This document shows positions 42,477-52,164 of a stretch of DNA of 64,000 nt, piece after piece. Position 1 is the stretch's first letter; each line of letters begins with the position of its first letter. Origin of the DNA: Streptomyces sp. NBC_00236 (GTDB lineage Bacteria; Actinomycetota; Actinomycetes; Streptomycetales; Streptomycetaceae); assembly GCF_036195045.1 (NCBI RefSeq), contig NZ_CP108100.1, positions 7,192,001 through 7,256,000 of the forward strand, read 5' to 3'. Position numbers and translations under genes: made by a program. The notes beneath the pieces were generated by a model. That model made no database searches and was not told the origin of the DNA. It was given only the letters and a program-made list of their open reading frames with translations.

Positions 42477-42544
42477 GTCAGCCGCGGAAACTCGTCAGCC
42501 GCGGTAACTCGTCAGCCCCGGAAGCTTGTCAGCCCCGGAAACCG
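42477..42544 (-). repeat. 17-bp x 4 tandem repeat spanning the stop codon of the secreted peptidase gene
   Basis: Four near-identical 17-bp units, each starting GTCAGCC on the plus strand, lie at 42477, 42494, 42511 and 42528. On the minus strand each ends ...CGGGGCTGAC or ...CGCGGCTGAC. The unit at 42528-42544 holds the gene's last codons and TGA; the other three lie downstream. As 17 is not a multiple of three, TGA recurs in all three frames. Confidence 0.92.
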
Positions 42545-44115
42545 AGCAGTCCGTGCAGCGCGCCGCCGCTCGCGTCCGTACGGGAGGCAGGGCGCGCGGA
42601 CTTGGCGGTCGCCGGCTTCGGGTCGGGCGTCTTCGCGCAGACCGCGTCCACGTCGCCGCCCTTCCCGCGCGGCACGGTGCCCTTGGCCAGATAGTCCGCC
42701 AGGTATCGGTCCAGGCAGGCGTTCCCGCTCAGGGTGACGCCGTGGTTGCCGCCGCCCTCCTCGACCACCAGGCTGGAACCCTTGAGCTTGCGGTGCAGCG
42801 TGACGCCGCCCTCGTACGGGGTGGCCGCGTCGTCCGTCGCCTGGAAGAGCAGCGCCGGGGGCAGCTCGCGGTTGGAGACCCGCACCGGGTTCAGCGGCTC
42901 CACCGGCCAGTCCGCGCACGGGGCGTTGTACCAGGTGTTGCCCCAGGTCATGAACGGGGCCTTGGCGTGGACCCGCCGGCTGTCGCTGCGCCAGACGTTC
43001 CAGTCCTTCGGCCACTGCGCGTCCCGGCACTGCACGGCCGAGTAGACCGAGTACCCGTTGTCGCCCTCCGCGTCGACCGCGGCGAAGCGCTCGTACGCCT
43101 TCACCAGGGCCTGCTCGTCCTTGTCGTGGACGTAGGCGGCGAACGCCTCGGCCAGATCGGGCCAGTAGCCGTTGTAGTAGCCGCCCGGCAGGTAGGTGTC
43201 GTCCAGCTCGCCGGCGCCGACCTTCTTGCCCGCGGGGTGCTTCTTCACCGCGTCCCGCATCCGGTACCAGGCGGCCTCGACCTCCGCCGGGTCACTGCCG
43301 AGCCCGTACGTGGCGTCGTACTTCGCCACCCAGGCGGCGAAGGCCTTGTGGCGGGTGTCGAACGCGTAGTCCTGGCTGATGTTGTCGTCGTACCAGACCC
43401 CGTCCGGGTCCACGTTCGAGTCGAGGACCAGGCGCCGGACGCGCTCCGGGAACAGCTTGGCGTACACCGCGCCCAGGTAGGTGCCGTAGGAGTAGCCGAA
43501 GTAGTTGAGCTGTCGTGAGCCGGTCGCACGCCGGATCACGTCGAGGTCCTTGGCCGTGCTGACCGTGTCCATGAACGGGAGCAGGTCCGGGTACTTCTTC
43601 CCGCAGGCGGCGGCGAAGTCGCGGGCGCGGTTGCGGTTGGTCCGCTCGTCCCGGACGGAGTGCGGCACCGGGTCGGGCCGTACCGGGTCGAAGTACTTCG
43701 GTACGCAGTCCAGGGCCGGGCGGCTCCTGCCGACGCCGCGTGGGTCGAACCCGATCACGTCGTACTGGGCGGCCACCGCCTTCGGCAGCGAGGCGGCGAC
43801 GAAGCCGGCCATGGACAGTCCGCTGCCGCCCGGGCCGCCCGGGTTGACCAGCAGCGGCCCCTGGAACGTCTTCGCGGTGTGCGGGACCCGGGTCAGGGCG
43901 AGGGTGACCTGGCGGCCCGACGGCTCGTCATGGTCGAGCGGGGAGCGCACGGTCGCGCACTGGAGCGTCGGGGACGACTGGGTGCCGCAGTCGGTCCACC
44001 GGATCGAGGCGGCGCGCTGCGGGCCGCCGTCGGCGCTCGCCGGTGACGGCGCGGCGGTCACCAGACCGGCGACCGTCGCCCCGACGGCGAACAGAGTTGC
44101 TGAACGGTTCGTCAT
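42529..44115 (-). CDS. Secreted alpha/beta hydrolase, tripeptidyl aminopeptidase (TAP-like, S33) type
   Basis: The 528-residue protein has a signal peptide ending around residue 28 and an oxyanion segment LLVNPGGPGGSGLSM. The nucleophile elbow is GYSYG (Ser in YFGYSYGTYLGAVYAKLFPE), and a C-terminal TAP-like domain has the Asp in TDDAATPYEGG and the His in GGGNHGVTL. It should release N-terminal tripeptides or act as a proline-type aminopeptidase outside the cell. GGGAGG precedes the ATG. Its end lies within a 17-bp repeat array. Confidence 0.92.
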   Translation of the reverse strand: MTNRSATLFAVGATVAGLVTAAPSPASADGGPQRAASIRWTDCGTQSSPTLQCATVRSPLDHDEPSGRQVTLALTRVPHTAKTFQGPLLVNPGGPGGSGLSMAGFVAASLPKAVAAQYDVIGFDPRGVGRSRPALDCVPKYFDPVRPDPVPHSVRDERTNRNRARDFAAACGKKYPDLLPFMDTVSTAKDLDVIRRATGSRQLNYFGYSYGTYLGAVYAKLFPERVRRLVLDSNVDPDGVWYDDNISQDYAFDTRHKAFAAWVAKYDATYGLGSDPAEVEAAWYRMRDAVKKHPAGKKVGAGELDDTYLPGGYYNGYWPDLAEAFAAYVHDKDEQALVKAYERFAAVDAEGDNGYSVYSAVQCRDAQWPKDWNVWRSDSRRVHAKAPFMTWGNTWYNAPCADWPVEPLNPVRVSNRELPPALLFQATDDAATPYEGGVTLHRKLKGSSLVVEEGGGNHGVTLSGNACLDRYLADYLAKGTVPRGKGGDVDAVCAKTPDPKPATAKSARPASRTDASGGALHGLLGFRG

Positions 44116-44244
44116 ATGGCCTCCCGTGGTGGGGGAACACGGCTGCGCGCGGCGCAGCCCCCGCCGCATGCTCCCCGTATTCCGGGTCGGAAGGACCTGT
44201 TCCGGTGAGAGATGACCCGTTTGCTCCCATGGCTGCGGCCCGGG

Positions 44245-45294
44245 TCAGAGCAGGGTCAGCTGGGTGGGCTCGGCGGCGGGCGGCGGGGTCCGCTGCTCGC
44301 CGCGCTCACGGAAGCCGCGGGGCGTTCCGTGGTGCGAGGGGCCGATGCCGTACTCCGTCGCCAGCTCGTGCACGTTCCGGGTGATGCGGCGCTGGTACCA
44401 CGTGGGTGCGTACGCGCCGTCCGCGTACAGCCGCTCGTACCGGCGCACCAGGTGGGGATGGTGGTGGCCGAGCCATTCCATGAACCACTCCCGGGCGCCC
44501 GGGCGCAGATGGAGGACGAGCGGGGTCACCGAGGTCGCGCCGGCGGCGGCGATCGCGCGGACGGTCGCCCGCAGCTGGTCCGGCCGGTCGCCGAGGTACG
44601 GGATGACGGGGGCCATCAGCACCCCGCAGCCGATGCCGTGCTCGCTGAGGGTGCGGACGACGTCGAGGCGTCGTTCGGGGGAGGGGGTGCCGGGCTCCAC
44701 GGTCCGCCACAGTTCGGGGTCGATGAAGCCGACGGAGACCGAGACGCCGACCTCGGTGACCTCGGCGGCCTGCCGCAGCAGCTCCAGGTCGCGCAGGATC
44801 AGCGTGCCCTTGGTGAGGATGGAGAAGGGGTTCGCGTGGTCGCGCAGGGCGGTGAGGATGCCGGGCATCAGGCCGTAGCGGCCCTCGGCCCGCTGATAGC
44901 AGTCGACGTTGGTGCCCATCGCGATGTGCGCGCCGTGCCAGCGGGGTGAGGCCAGCTCGCGGCGCACCAGCTCCGGAGCGTTGATCTTGACCACGATCTG
45001 GGAGTCGAAGCCGAGCCCGGTGTCGAGGTCCAGATAGCTGTGGGTCTTGCGGGCGAAGCAGTAGACACAGGCGTGGGTGCAGCCCCGGTAGGGGTTGACG
45101 GTCCACTCGAACGGCATCCGGGATGCGCCGGGCACCCGGTTCACGATCGAGCGGGCCCGTATTTCGTGGAAGGTGATGCCCCGGAATTCCGGAGTGTCGA
45201 AGGTACGGGTCGTCACCGCGTCCGCGGCGAAGAGCGCGCCGGTACCGGTTTTGGTGGTTTCGGCAGGGTTATCGGCCAGATTGTCCCAGCGCAT
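44245..45294 (-). CDS. Rv2578c-family radical SAM protein
   Basis: The 349-residue protein has the radical SAM cluster motif C-x3-C-x2-C in GCTHACVYCFARKTHSYLDL near residues 78-90, embedded in EWTVNPYRGC, the signature of the Rv2578c/SplB-like group. A positively charged C-terminus ends PTQLTLL. The reaction is unknown; relatives of the group act in DNA repair or modify nucleic acids. GAGGAGG lies 7 nt before the ATG. A canonical SOS box 33 bp upstream predicts induction by DNA damage. Confidence 0.9.
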   Translation of the reverse strand: MRWDNLADNPAETTKTGTGALFAADAVTTRTFDTPEFRGITFHEIRARSIVNRVPGASRMPFEWTVNPYRGCTHACVYCFARKTHSYLDLDTGLGFDSQIVVKINAPELVRRELASPRWHGAHIAMGTNVDCYQRAEGRYGLMPGILTALRDHANPFSILTKGTLILRDLELLRQAAEVTEVGVSVSVGFIDPELWRTVEPGTPSPERRLDVVRTLSEHGIGCGVLMAPVIPYLGDRPDQLRATVRAIAAAGATSVTPLVLHLRPGAREWFMEWLGHHHPHLVRRYERLYADGAYAPTWYQRRITRNVHELATEYGIGPSHHGTPRGFRERGEQRTPPPAAEPTQLTLL

Positions 45295-45327
45295 GGACGC
45301 CTCCTCGGTAGCACTGCCCCGAGAATA

Positions 45328-45339
45328 GAACACTTGTTC
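45328..45339 (-). promoter_or_regulatory. SOS box (LexA-binding site) of the radical SAM gene
   Basis: GAACACTTGTTC fits the GAAC-N4-GTTC LexA operator of actinobacteria and Bacillus. It lies 33 bp before the radical SAM start in an AT-rich patch suited to a promoter. It may also affect the divergent SRPBCC gene, whose ATG is 104 bp away. Confidence 0.8.
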
Positions 45340-45443
45340 CCTTGATCGTTTTCTCCCCTTCGTCCCGGACCGGATTTTGAGCGGGGCTGCCGAGGTGGTT
45401 GGCTCAGCACACCCCCGAACAACCGAGTGCTGGAGGAACAGCC

Positions 45444-45887
45444 ATGGCGCAGGTCGAGGCCACGACAGAGCGGATCATCGCGGCGGACGCGGAAGCGGTG
45501 TTCGACGCGCTGGCCGACTACAAGGACGTCCGCGGCAAGGTGCTGCCCGGCCACTTCAGCGAGTACGAGGTCCGTGAGGGCGGCGACGGCGAGGGCACCC
45601 TCGTCCACTGGAAGCTCCAGGCCACCAGCAAGCGGGTGCGCGACTGCCTGCTGGAGGTCACCGAGCCCACCGACGGGCAGCTCGTGGAGAAGGACCGCAA
45701 CTCCTCGATGGTCACGACCTGGACCGTCACCCCGGCCGGTGAGGGCCGGTCCAAGGCCGTCGTCTCCACCGTGTGGAACGGTGCCGGCGGTATCGGCGGA
45801 TTCTTCGAGAAGACCTTCGCCCCCAAGGGACTTGGCCGCATCTACGACGAGCTGCTGCAGAACCTCGCCGCCGAGGTCGAGAAGTAG
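45444..45887 (+). CDS. SRPBCC-family protein
   Basis: The 147-residue protein has the START/polyketide-cyclase-like helix-grip fold: the opening VEATTERIIAADAEAVFDALADYKDV, central strands and a long C-terminal helix GRIYDELLQNLAAEVEK. Such proteins bind hydrophobic ligands. GGAGG lies upstream of the ATG, and a U-rich terminator follows. The ligand and function are unknown. Confidence 0.87.
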   Translation: MAQVEATTERIIAADAEAVFDALADYKDVRGKVLPGHFSEYEVREGGDGEGTLVHWKLQATSKRVRDCLLEVTEPTDGQLVEKDRNSSMVTTWTVTPAGEGRSKAVVSTVWNGAGGIGGFFEKTFAPKGLGRIYDELLQNLAAEVEK

Positions 45888-45910
45888 TCTCCGGCGGAGC
45901 CGCCCGGCCT

Positions 45911-45931
45911 CACCGGTTCGGGTGGTTTTTT
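45911..45931 (+). terminator. Intrinsic terminator with U tract
   Basis: A short CACC-GGTTCG-GGTG hairpin is followed within two bases by a run of six Ts, rare in this genome and typical of a classical intrinsic terminator after the SRPBCC gene. Confidence 0.65.
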
Positions 45932-46075
45932 CGGCGCGTTGGTTGTGCGCCGTAGTGGCTCCCACCGGGGGATAAGCCCCCCGAGTGCGCCGTCAGCGCC
46001 CCCTCGTCGCGTTTGCCCTCACTTGTCGCGCAATGCGAGAAATGGGCGGCGGCAGTGCGATGAGGGGAGCGGCAC

Positions 46076-48514
46076 GTGGTGGGTGGGATCACGCTGGTGA
46101 AGGACGAGCCGGGCGGTACGGAGCACACCGAGACGGTGCCCATGGCCGTCGCGCCTCCGCCACCGCCCGTCGCGACGGAGCCTGTCGCCCCGGCCCCCGC
46201 CGATGACGGGGCCACGGACCCCCGGCGCATCCGGCTCGTCTTCGTCGGGCTGATGCTCACGCTGCTGCTCGCGGCGCTCGACCAGATGATCGTGGCGACG
46301 GCGCTCCCGAAGATCGTCGGTGAGCTGCACGGCCTGGAGAAGATGTCCTGGGCGGTCACCGCCTATCTGCTCGCCTCGACCATCGGTCTCCCGATCTACG
46401 GCAAGCTCGGCGACCTCTTCGGACGCAAGAGCGTCTTCCAGTTCGCGATCGTCGTCTTCGTCGTCGGCTCCGCGCTGGCCGGCTGGTCGCGCACCATGGA
46501 CGAACTGATCGCCTTCCGTGCCATCCAGGGCGTCGGCGGCGGCGGGCTGATGATCGGCGTCCAGGCGATCATCGCCGACGTCGTACCGCCCCGGGAGCGC
46601 GGCCGGTTCATGGGGCTCATCGGTGCGGCCTTCGGACTGGCGTCCGTGGCGGGCCCGTTGCTCGGCGGCTTCTTCACCGACCACGCCTCCTGGCGCTGGT
46701 GCTTCTACATCAACGTGCCGTTCGGCCTCGTGACGTTCGTCGTCATCACCGTCGTGCTGAAGCTGCCCAAGCCCACCGTCCGGCCCCGGCTCGACATCCT
46801 CGGCGCCGCGCTGCTGGCCGCCGCCTCCACCTGCCTCGTTCTGCTGACCAGCTGGGGCGGCACGGAGTACGCCTGGGGGTCGCGCACCATTCTGGGGCTG
46901 GCCGCCGGAGCCGCCGGAACGACTCTGCTGTTCCTCGCCGTCGAGCACCGCGCGCCCGAACCGATCATCCCGCTACGGCTGTTCCGCGACTCGATCTTCA
47001 ACGTCACCGCCCTGGTCGGCGCGGTCGTCGGGGTGGCGCTGTTCGGCGCCGCCAGCTATCTGCCGACCTTCCTGCAGATGGTCGACGGGGCCACCGCCAC
47101 CGAGTCCGGGCTGCTGATGCTCCCGATGATGGGCGGCATCGTCGGAGCCTCCGTCGTCTCCGGCCAGCTGATCTCGCGTACCGGCCGCTACCGCGTCTAC
47201 CCGATCGCGGGCAGCGCCGTCTCGGCGGTGGGCATGTGGCTGCTGTCCCGGCTCGAAACCGACACCCCGCGCCTCGAATACAGCATCGCGCAGGCGGTCC
47301 TCGGCCTCGGGATCGGGCTGATCATGCCGGTGCTGGTCCTGGCCGTCCAGAACTCCGTACGCCCCGCCGACCTCGGCACCGCCACCAGTGCCAACAACTA
47401 CTTCCGGCAGATCGGCGGCAGCGTCGGAGCCGCCGTGTTCGGCACGCTCTTCGCCGGACGGCTGGCCGACGCGCTCGCCGTGCGGCTGCCCTCCGGGGCC
47501 GGTCTGCCCGACCCGGAGTCGATCACGCCGCAGCTGGTCCACGCCATGGAGCCCGCGCTGCGCGACGCCTACATCCAGGCGTACGCCGACGCGATGCCCC
47601 GGATCTTCCTCTACCTCGTGCCGGTCCTCGTGCTCGGCCTGTTCTTCGCCTTCTTCCTCAAGGAGAAACCGCTGGTGTCCCACCACAGCCCCGAAACCGC
47701 AGCCGAGCCCGCGACCACGATCCCCTCCGCCCGCACCGACCCCGCCGGCTACCTATCCGGAGTGCCGGTCTGCGGCAGCGTCCAGCATCCCGACGGCACG
47801 AAGGTCCCACGCGCGGCCCTCACCCTCATCGACGTCCAGGGACAGCAGGTCGGCAGGGGCGCCAGTGGGGACGAGGGACGGTACGCGCTGAGCGTGCCCG
47901 GGGCCGGTTCGTACGTGCTCATCGCCGCTGCGGGCGGCCACCAGCCGCAGGCCGTCAGCGTCACGGTCGGCGAACGGCCGGTGGAGCTGGACGTGGTGCT
48001 CGGCGGCGCCGGACGGCTGGCCGGGACCGTCGTGACCGCGGACGGTGTCCCCGTACGCGACGCGGCCGTCACCCTGACCGACGTACGCGGCGAGGTCGTC
48101 GCCTCCACCCGCAGCGGGCGCGAGGGCGGGTACGTGATCACGGAGCTGGTCGCGGGCGAGTACACCCTCGCCGCCTCCGCACCCGCCTTCCGGCCCGCCG
48201 CTCTGCCGGTCAGCGTGCAGGCGGCCAGGGAGACCCGGCAGGACATCGAACTGGCCGGCGGCGCCGTGCTGCGCGGGATCGTCCGGGCCAGTGGCGGGCG
48301 GCCCGTCGAGGACGCCCGGGTGACGCTCCTGGACGCGGCGGGCAACGTGGTCGACACGCTGACCACCGGCCCCGACGGCTCGTTCCGCTTCGTGGACCTG
48401 TCCACGGGCGAGTACACCGTGATCGCCGCGGGATATCCGCCGGTCGCCACCGTGCTCCAGGTCGCGGGCGGCGGGCGCACGGAACGGGATCTCCAGCTGG
48501 GCCACGAGGACTGA
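46076..48514 (+). CDS. MFS (DHA2/EmrB-QacA) transporter fused to three carboxypeptidase-regulatory-like domains
   Basis: The 812-residue protein begins with a Pro-rich cytosolic tail (1-50). About 14 transmembrane helices of the DHA2 drug:H+ antiporter family follow (about 52-545), with motif A-like [13 protein letters not shown] and motif C-like [12 protein letters not shown]. The last 250 residues hold three tandem beta-sandwich repeats of the CarboxypepD_reg/Cna-B class. They share G-x-V-x-x-x-G-x-P-V-x-x-A-x-V-T-L patterns, for example [20 protein letters not shown]. With 14 helices and a cytosolic N-terminus the repeats should face the cytosol, which is unusual for this fold. The start is GTG 46076. 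It is followed by a SpoIIE-type phosphatase gene. Confidence 0.9.
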   Translation: MVGGITLVKDEPGGTEHTETVPMAVAPPPPPVATEPVAPAPADDGATDPRRIRLVFVGLMLTLLLAALDQMIVATALPKIVGELHGLEKMSWAVTAYLLASTIGLPIYGKLGDLFGRKSVFQFAIVVFVVGSALAGWSRTMDELIAFRAIQGVGGGGLMIGVQAIIADVVPPRERGRFMGLIGAAFGLASVAGPLLGGFFTDHASWRWCFYINVPFGLVTFVVITVVLKLPKPTVRPRLDILGAALLAAASTCLVLLTSWGGTEYAWGSRTILGLAAGAAGTTLLFLAVEHRAPEPIIPLRLFRDSIFNVTALVGAVVGVALFGAASYLPTFLQMVDGATATESGLLMLPMMGGIVGASVVSGQLISRTGRYRVYPIAGSAVSAVGMWLLSRLETDTPRLEYSIAQAVLGLGIGLIMPVLVLAVQNSVRPADLGTATSANNYFRQIGGSVGAAVFGTLFAGRLADALAVRLPSGAGLPDPESITPQLVHAMEPALRDAYIQAYADAMPRIFLYLVPVLVLGLFFAFFLKEKPLVSHHSPETAAEPATTIPSARTDPAGYLSGVPVCGSVQHPDGTKVPRAALTLIDVQGQQVGRGASGDEGRYALSVPGAGSYVLIAAAGGHQPQAVSVTVGERPVELDVVLGGAGRLAGTVVTADGVPVRDAAVTLTDVRGEVVASTRSGREGGYVITELVAGEYTLAASAPAFRPAALPVSVQAARETRQDIELAGGAVLRGIVRASGGRPVEDARVTLLDAAGNVVDTLTTGPDGSFRFVDLSTGEYTVIAAGYPPVATVLQVAGGGRTERDLQLGHED

Positions 48515-48671
48515 CGCACGGTGTTCCGTGTGCCGTCCGGATCACGTGGGTACGCGGGGCGCACCACCCCCTCGGGGGTGATTCCGCCGATGACCCGCGG
48601 CGCCGGACGCGGGGCCGTACCGTGGACGCACGCACCGCAGAACCTTGCGGTGGGGAAGGAGCCTTCCGCCC

Positions 48672-51137
48672 ATGGACCTCGGTGTGCCGCCGCAGAGGAC
48701 ACCACCACCGCAGAGGACGGCACAGCCGCGTGACGCCGCGGCGGGCCGCGTGCCGCTCGCCGTGGTCGTCGTCGACGCGGACGGCCTGGTCTCGCACTGG
48801 TCGGCCGGTGCGAGGAAACTCTTCGGGGTCTCCCGCAAGGACGCCGTCGGCTGCCCCGCAGGTGAACTCCTGCCGGTGAGCGGGGCGTTACGGCGGCGCG
48901 GTGACCCGCTGCCGGACAGCGCGTACGCCGAGTTCGGCCCCGAGCTCGACAGCTCCCTCAGCGGGACCGTCGCCTACCCGGCGGCGGGCCGGGCCCGCGT
49001 GGACGAACCGGACCGCGGCCGCATCGACGTGCTGTGGTGGGCCTATCCGCTGGTCGGCCCGGGCCCGGAGCGGCTGCTCGTGCTCGCCGCGGACGCCGAG
49101 CCGCTGCGGGGCGACGGCGAGGGCGAGGTGCAGGGCAGTGAGACGGTCGCCCCCGGATTCGCCCTGCACACCGACTTCCCCGGCTATCGGGAGCTCTCCG
49201 CGCGGCTGCCCGAGATCCTGCCCAGCATGAGCGTCCGTGAGGCCACCAGGATCGTCTCCCAGGTACTCGAACTGGGCTATCCCGTACTGGAGTTCAGCCG
49301 ACACGACCGGATCCCGGTGACGCCCGACTGGGGTGCGCCGCAGCGTGCCGGACGGCGTGCCGCGGGCGGCCCGCAGGACCGTTCCGGTGATGCGCCGGCC
49401 GCACACGCCGCACCTCGCCCCGAACTCGACCTCGAGTACGCGGCGGTCCGTGAGCGGCTGGAATTCCTCAACGAGGTCAGCGGCCGTATCGGCACCTCCC
49501 TCGATCTGGAACGGACCATCCGCGAGGTCACCAGCGCCGCCGTCCCGCGCTTCACCGACTTCGCCGGTACACATCTGCGCGCCGCGGTCCTGGCCGGCGA
49601 GGGTTTCCCCGACGGGCCGCCCGACGTCACGACCATCTGGCACCGCGTCTGGGTCGAGCACAACGACGAACCGGGCCGCTGGGACGACACCGTGCCGGTC
49701 GGCGAATCCATCGCCTTCCCCGAGCACACCCCGTTCTTCCAGTGCATGGTCACCGGCGAACCCGTGATCGTGCCCTACGTCAGCGAGGAGTTGAGCAACC
49801 GGATCTCCGGCGAGTTCGAGAAGCGCGACCTCCGGCCCCTCATCGCGCATCGCTCGCTGCTCATCGTCCCGCTCAAGGCCCGTGACGTGGTGCTCGGCTT
49901 CATGGTGCTGATGCGCCGCCCCGGCCGCGAACCCTTCGACGACATGGACCGCACCACAGGCGCCGAACTCGCCGCCCGGGCCGGGCTCGTCCTCGACAAC
50001 GCCCGCATGTACACGTACCAGGAGAACGTCGCCGAGACCCTCCAGGACAGCATGCTGCCGCAGATCGAACCACGCATGGCCGGCTGCGACATCGCCACCC
50101 GCTACCTGCCCGGCGCCCGGCTCGGCAGGGTCGGCGGTGACTGGTTCGACTCGGTGAAACTCCCCGGCTCCCGGACCGCGCTCATCGTCGGCGACGTCAT
50201 GGGCCACGGTCTCAACTCCGCAGCCATGATGGGTCAGTTGCGGACCGCCGTGCTCACCATGGCCACCATGGAGATGCCTCCCTCCCAGCTGCTGCGCAAC
50301 CTCGACGACCTGGCCCAGCGGCTCGGTGAGCAGTACCTCGCGACCTGCCTCTACGCGGTCTACGACCCCATCCGCTCCGAGCTGCAGATCGCCAACGCCG
50401 GACACATCCCGCCCGTGCTGGTCCGGGCGGAGGACGGCCGGGCGGAACTGCTCGACCTGCCGACCGGAGCCCCGATCGGTGTCGGCGGGGTCGCCTTCGA
50501 GACCGCCACCGTGCGGGTGCGTCCCGGCGACCGGCTGGTGCTCTGCACCGACGGCCTGGTCGAGGTGCGCGGCCAGGACATCGGTGCGGGGCTGGCCGCC
50601 CTCTGCGCCTCCGCCGCCCATCCCGCCGCGTCCATGGACGACGCCTGCGACGCGATCATCCGGGCCCTGAACCCCAGAGGCGGCCGCAAGGACGACGTGG
50701 CCCTGCTGATGGCCCGCCTCAACGGAATCCCGGACGGAGACGTCGCCGCATGGCAACTGGCCCTGGACCCGCGCGAGGTGGCCCGGGCCCGCCGGCTGGT
50801 CCGCGGCCGGCTCCTCGACTGGGACCTGCCGGACGCGGTGGAGGCGGCCGAGCTGATGGTCAGTGAGATCGTCACCAATGCCGTCAAGTACGGCCGTACC
50901 CATCACATCGGGCTCCGGCTGGTGCGCACCGGAGCTCTGCTCTGCGAGGTCACCGACGACGAGCCCGCCCCTGCCACGCTCCTGGACGCGACCGCGGACG
51001 ACGAGTCCGGCCGCGGGCTGGTTCTGGTGAGCAGCCTCGCCCGGGAGTGGGGCACGAGCACCACGGCGCGCGGGAAGACCGTCTGGTTCGAGCTGGCGCT
51101 CTCCCGCCTCCCGGGGCCCCGGTCGACAGCCTGGTGA
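48672..51137 (+). CDS. PAS-GAF-SpoIIE phosphatase with C-terminal anti-sigma-type kinase domain
   Basis: The 821-residue protein has a PAS domain (about 25-135), a GAF domain (about 265-460), a PPM-type SpoIIE Ser/Thr phosphatase (about 475-690) and a HATPase_c domain (about 710-812). The phosphatase carries metal-binding motifs GGDWFD, VGDVMGHG and KDDVALL. The HATPase_c domain carries the N-box SEIVTNAVKYG and G-box ESGRGLVLV. It should couple a sensed signal to dephosphorylation of an anti-anti-sigma factor and rephosphorylation by the kinase-like domain. Codon 73 (48888-48890) is TTA, so bldA control is likely. AAGGAG precedes the ATG. Confidence 0.93.
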   Translation: MDLGVPPQRTPPPQRTAQPRDAAAGRVPLAVVVVDADGLVSHWSAGARKLFGVSRKDAVGCPAGELLPVSGALRRRGDPLPDSAYAEFGPELDSSLSGTVAYPAAGRARVDEPDRGRIDVLWWAYPLVGPGPERLLVLAADAEPLRGDGEGEVQGSETVAPGFALHTDFPGYRELSARLPEILPSMSVREATRIVSQVLELGYPVLEFSRHDRIPVTPDWGAPQRAGRRAAGGPQDRSGDAPAAHAAPRPELDLEYAAVRERLEFLNEVSGRIGTSLDLERTIREVTSAAVPRFTDFAGTHLRAAVLAGEGFPDGPPDVTTIWHRVWVEHNDEPGRWDDTVPVGESIAFPEHTPFFQCMVTGEPVIVPYVSEELSNRISGEFEKRDLRPLIAHRSLLIVPLKARDVVLGFMVLMRRPGREPFDDMDRTTGAELAARAGLVLDNARMYTYQENVAETLQDSMLPQIEPRMAGCDIATRYLPGARLGRVGGDWFDSVKLPGSRTALIVGDVMGHGLNSAAMMGQLRTAVLTMATMEMPPSQLLRNLDDLAQRLGEQYLATCLYAVYDPIRSELQIANAGHIPPVLVRAEDGRAELLDLPTGAPIGVGGVAFETATVRVRPGDRLVLCTDGLVEVRGQDIGAGLAALCASAAHPAASMDDACDAIIRALNPRGGRKDDVALLMARLNGIPDGDVAAWQLALDPREVARARRLVRGRLLDWDLPDAVEAAELMVSEIVTNAVKYGRTHHIGLRLVRTGALLCEVTDDEPAPATLLDATADDESGRGLVLVSSLAREWGTSTTARGKTVWFELALSRLPGPRSTAW

Positions 51138-51251
51138 AGGACGTCTTCACCGGGGATGTCGATGTGGTGCACACCCTTGCCCCGGAGGCCGTGGGGCGGT
51201 AGTCCGGTGCTGAGCGAAATGGGCTCGGTACCACCGGACTTGGGAGTGCGC

Positions 51252-51971
51252 ATGGATGTGTCACAGCGATACCGTGAGTCGTGGGAAGGGTTCTGGGCGG
51301 CCACCTCGGACGTACCCGGCGAGGCGATCTGGGACGCCGACCCCTCGCTGAGCGCCGCACCGCACAGTGAGCTGCTCCTGCCGCACGCCGATGCCGCACT
51401 CCCCGTGGTCGACCTCGGCTGCGGAAACGGCACCCAGACCCGCTATCTCGCCACCCGGTTCGCCCGTGCCATCGGTGTGGACCTCTCCCGTGCGGCGATC
51501 GGCCACGCCCGGCGGGCGGACCCCGAAGGGGTCGCCGAGTTCGTCCAGTTGGACCTCGTCGACGGTGACGCGGTGCGGGCCCTGCACGATCGGATCGGCG
51601 ATACGAACGTGTACATGCGGGCGGTCATCCACCAGAGCGAGCCCGAGGCCAGGCCCGCGGTCGCGGCGGCCGTGGCGACGCTGCTGGGGGAGCGGGGCCG
51701 GGCGTTCGTCGCCGAACTGACCCCGGCCTCCCAGGACGTGCTGCGGCAGGCGGCACAGGGCCCGGACGGTCCGCCCAAGAAGCTGCGGCGGGTCTTCGAC
51801 CACGGGCTGAAACCGGCGAGTGCCACCGAGGAGGAGGTGCCGCGGGTGCTGCGGGCGGCCGGGCTGACAACCCTGGACAGCGGGGACACGGCCCTGCCGC
51901 AGACGGAGTACCTGCCCGACGGAACCCGGATCGACCTGCCGGCGCGGTGGTTCGTCCTGGCCGCCCGCTGA
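51252..51971 (+). CDS. Class I SAM-dependent methyltransferase
   Basis: The 239-residue protein contains SAM-binding motif I in VVDLGCGNGTQTRYLATRF near residue 56, then VDLSRAAIGHA. The C-terminal half is less conserved; no Asn-Pro-Pro-Tyr motif is seen, suggesting a small-molecule rather than nucleic-acid substrate. The ATG at 51252 follows GGGAG; longer starts upstream lack codon bias. It lies 114 bp after the phosphatase gene and may be read from the same promoter. Confidence 0.85.
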   Translation: MDVSQRYRESWEGFWAATSDVPGEAIWDADPSLSAAPHSELLLPHADAALPVVDLGCGNGTQTRYLATRFARAIGVDLSRAAIGHARRADPEGVAEFVQLDLVDGDAVRALHDRIGDTNVYMRAVIHQSEPEARPAVAAAVATLLGERGRAFVAELTPASQDVLRQAAQGPDGPPKKLRRVFDHGLKPASATEEEVPRVLRAAGLTTLDSGDTALPQTEYLPDGTRIDLPARWFVLAAR

Positions 51972-52164
51972 TCCGGGCGCGCCCCGGCCCCGGCCCCGGC
52001 GGGGAGCCGTCCGGGGCCGGTGGCGTCGTTCATGGCAGCAGCTGCGGCTTCCGATTCGCCGCGACGTCCTCGACCCAGCCGAGGCGAGCCACGGCCGCGC
52101 CGAGGAAGGCCACGGCGCACCGAACGGGAACCGGCTGCTGCCGAGCGGCAGAGCCGCCGTTCGC
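51972..52164 (-). other. Gap with a possible second gene remnant
   Basis: Between the methyltransferase stop and the chitinase remnant, the minus-strand frame ending in TGA at 52030-52032 keeps codon bias for about 45 codons (…VAFLGAAVARLGWVEDV) but is closed upstream by a stop near 52163. It may be the tail of a lost minus-strand gene joined to the chitinase remnant by a deletion. I do not recognise the family. Confidence 0.3.
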
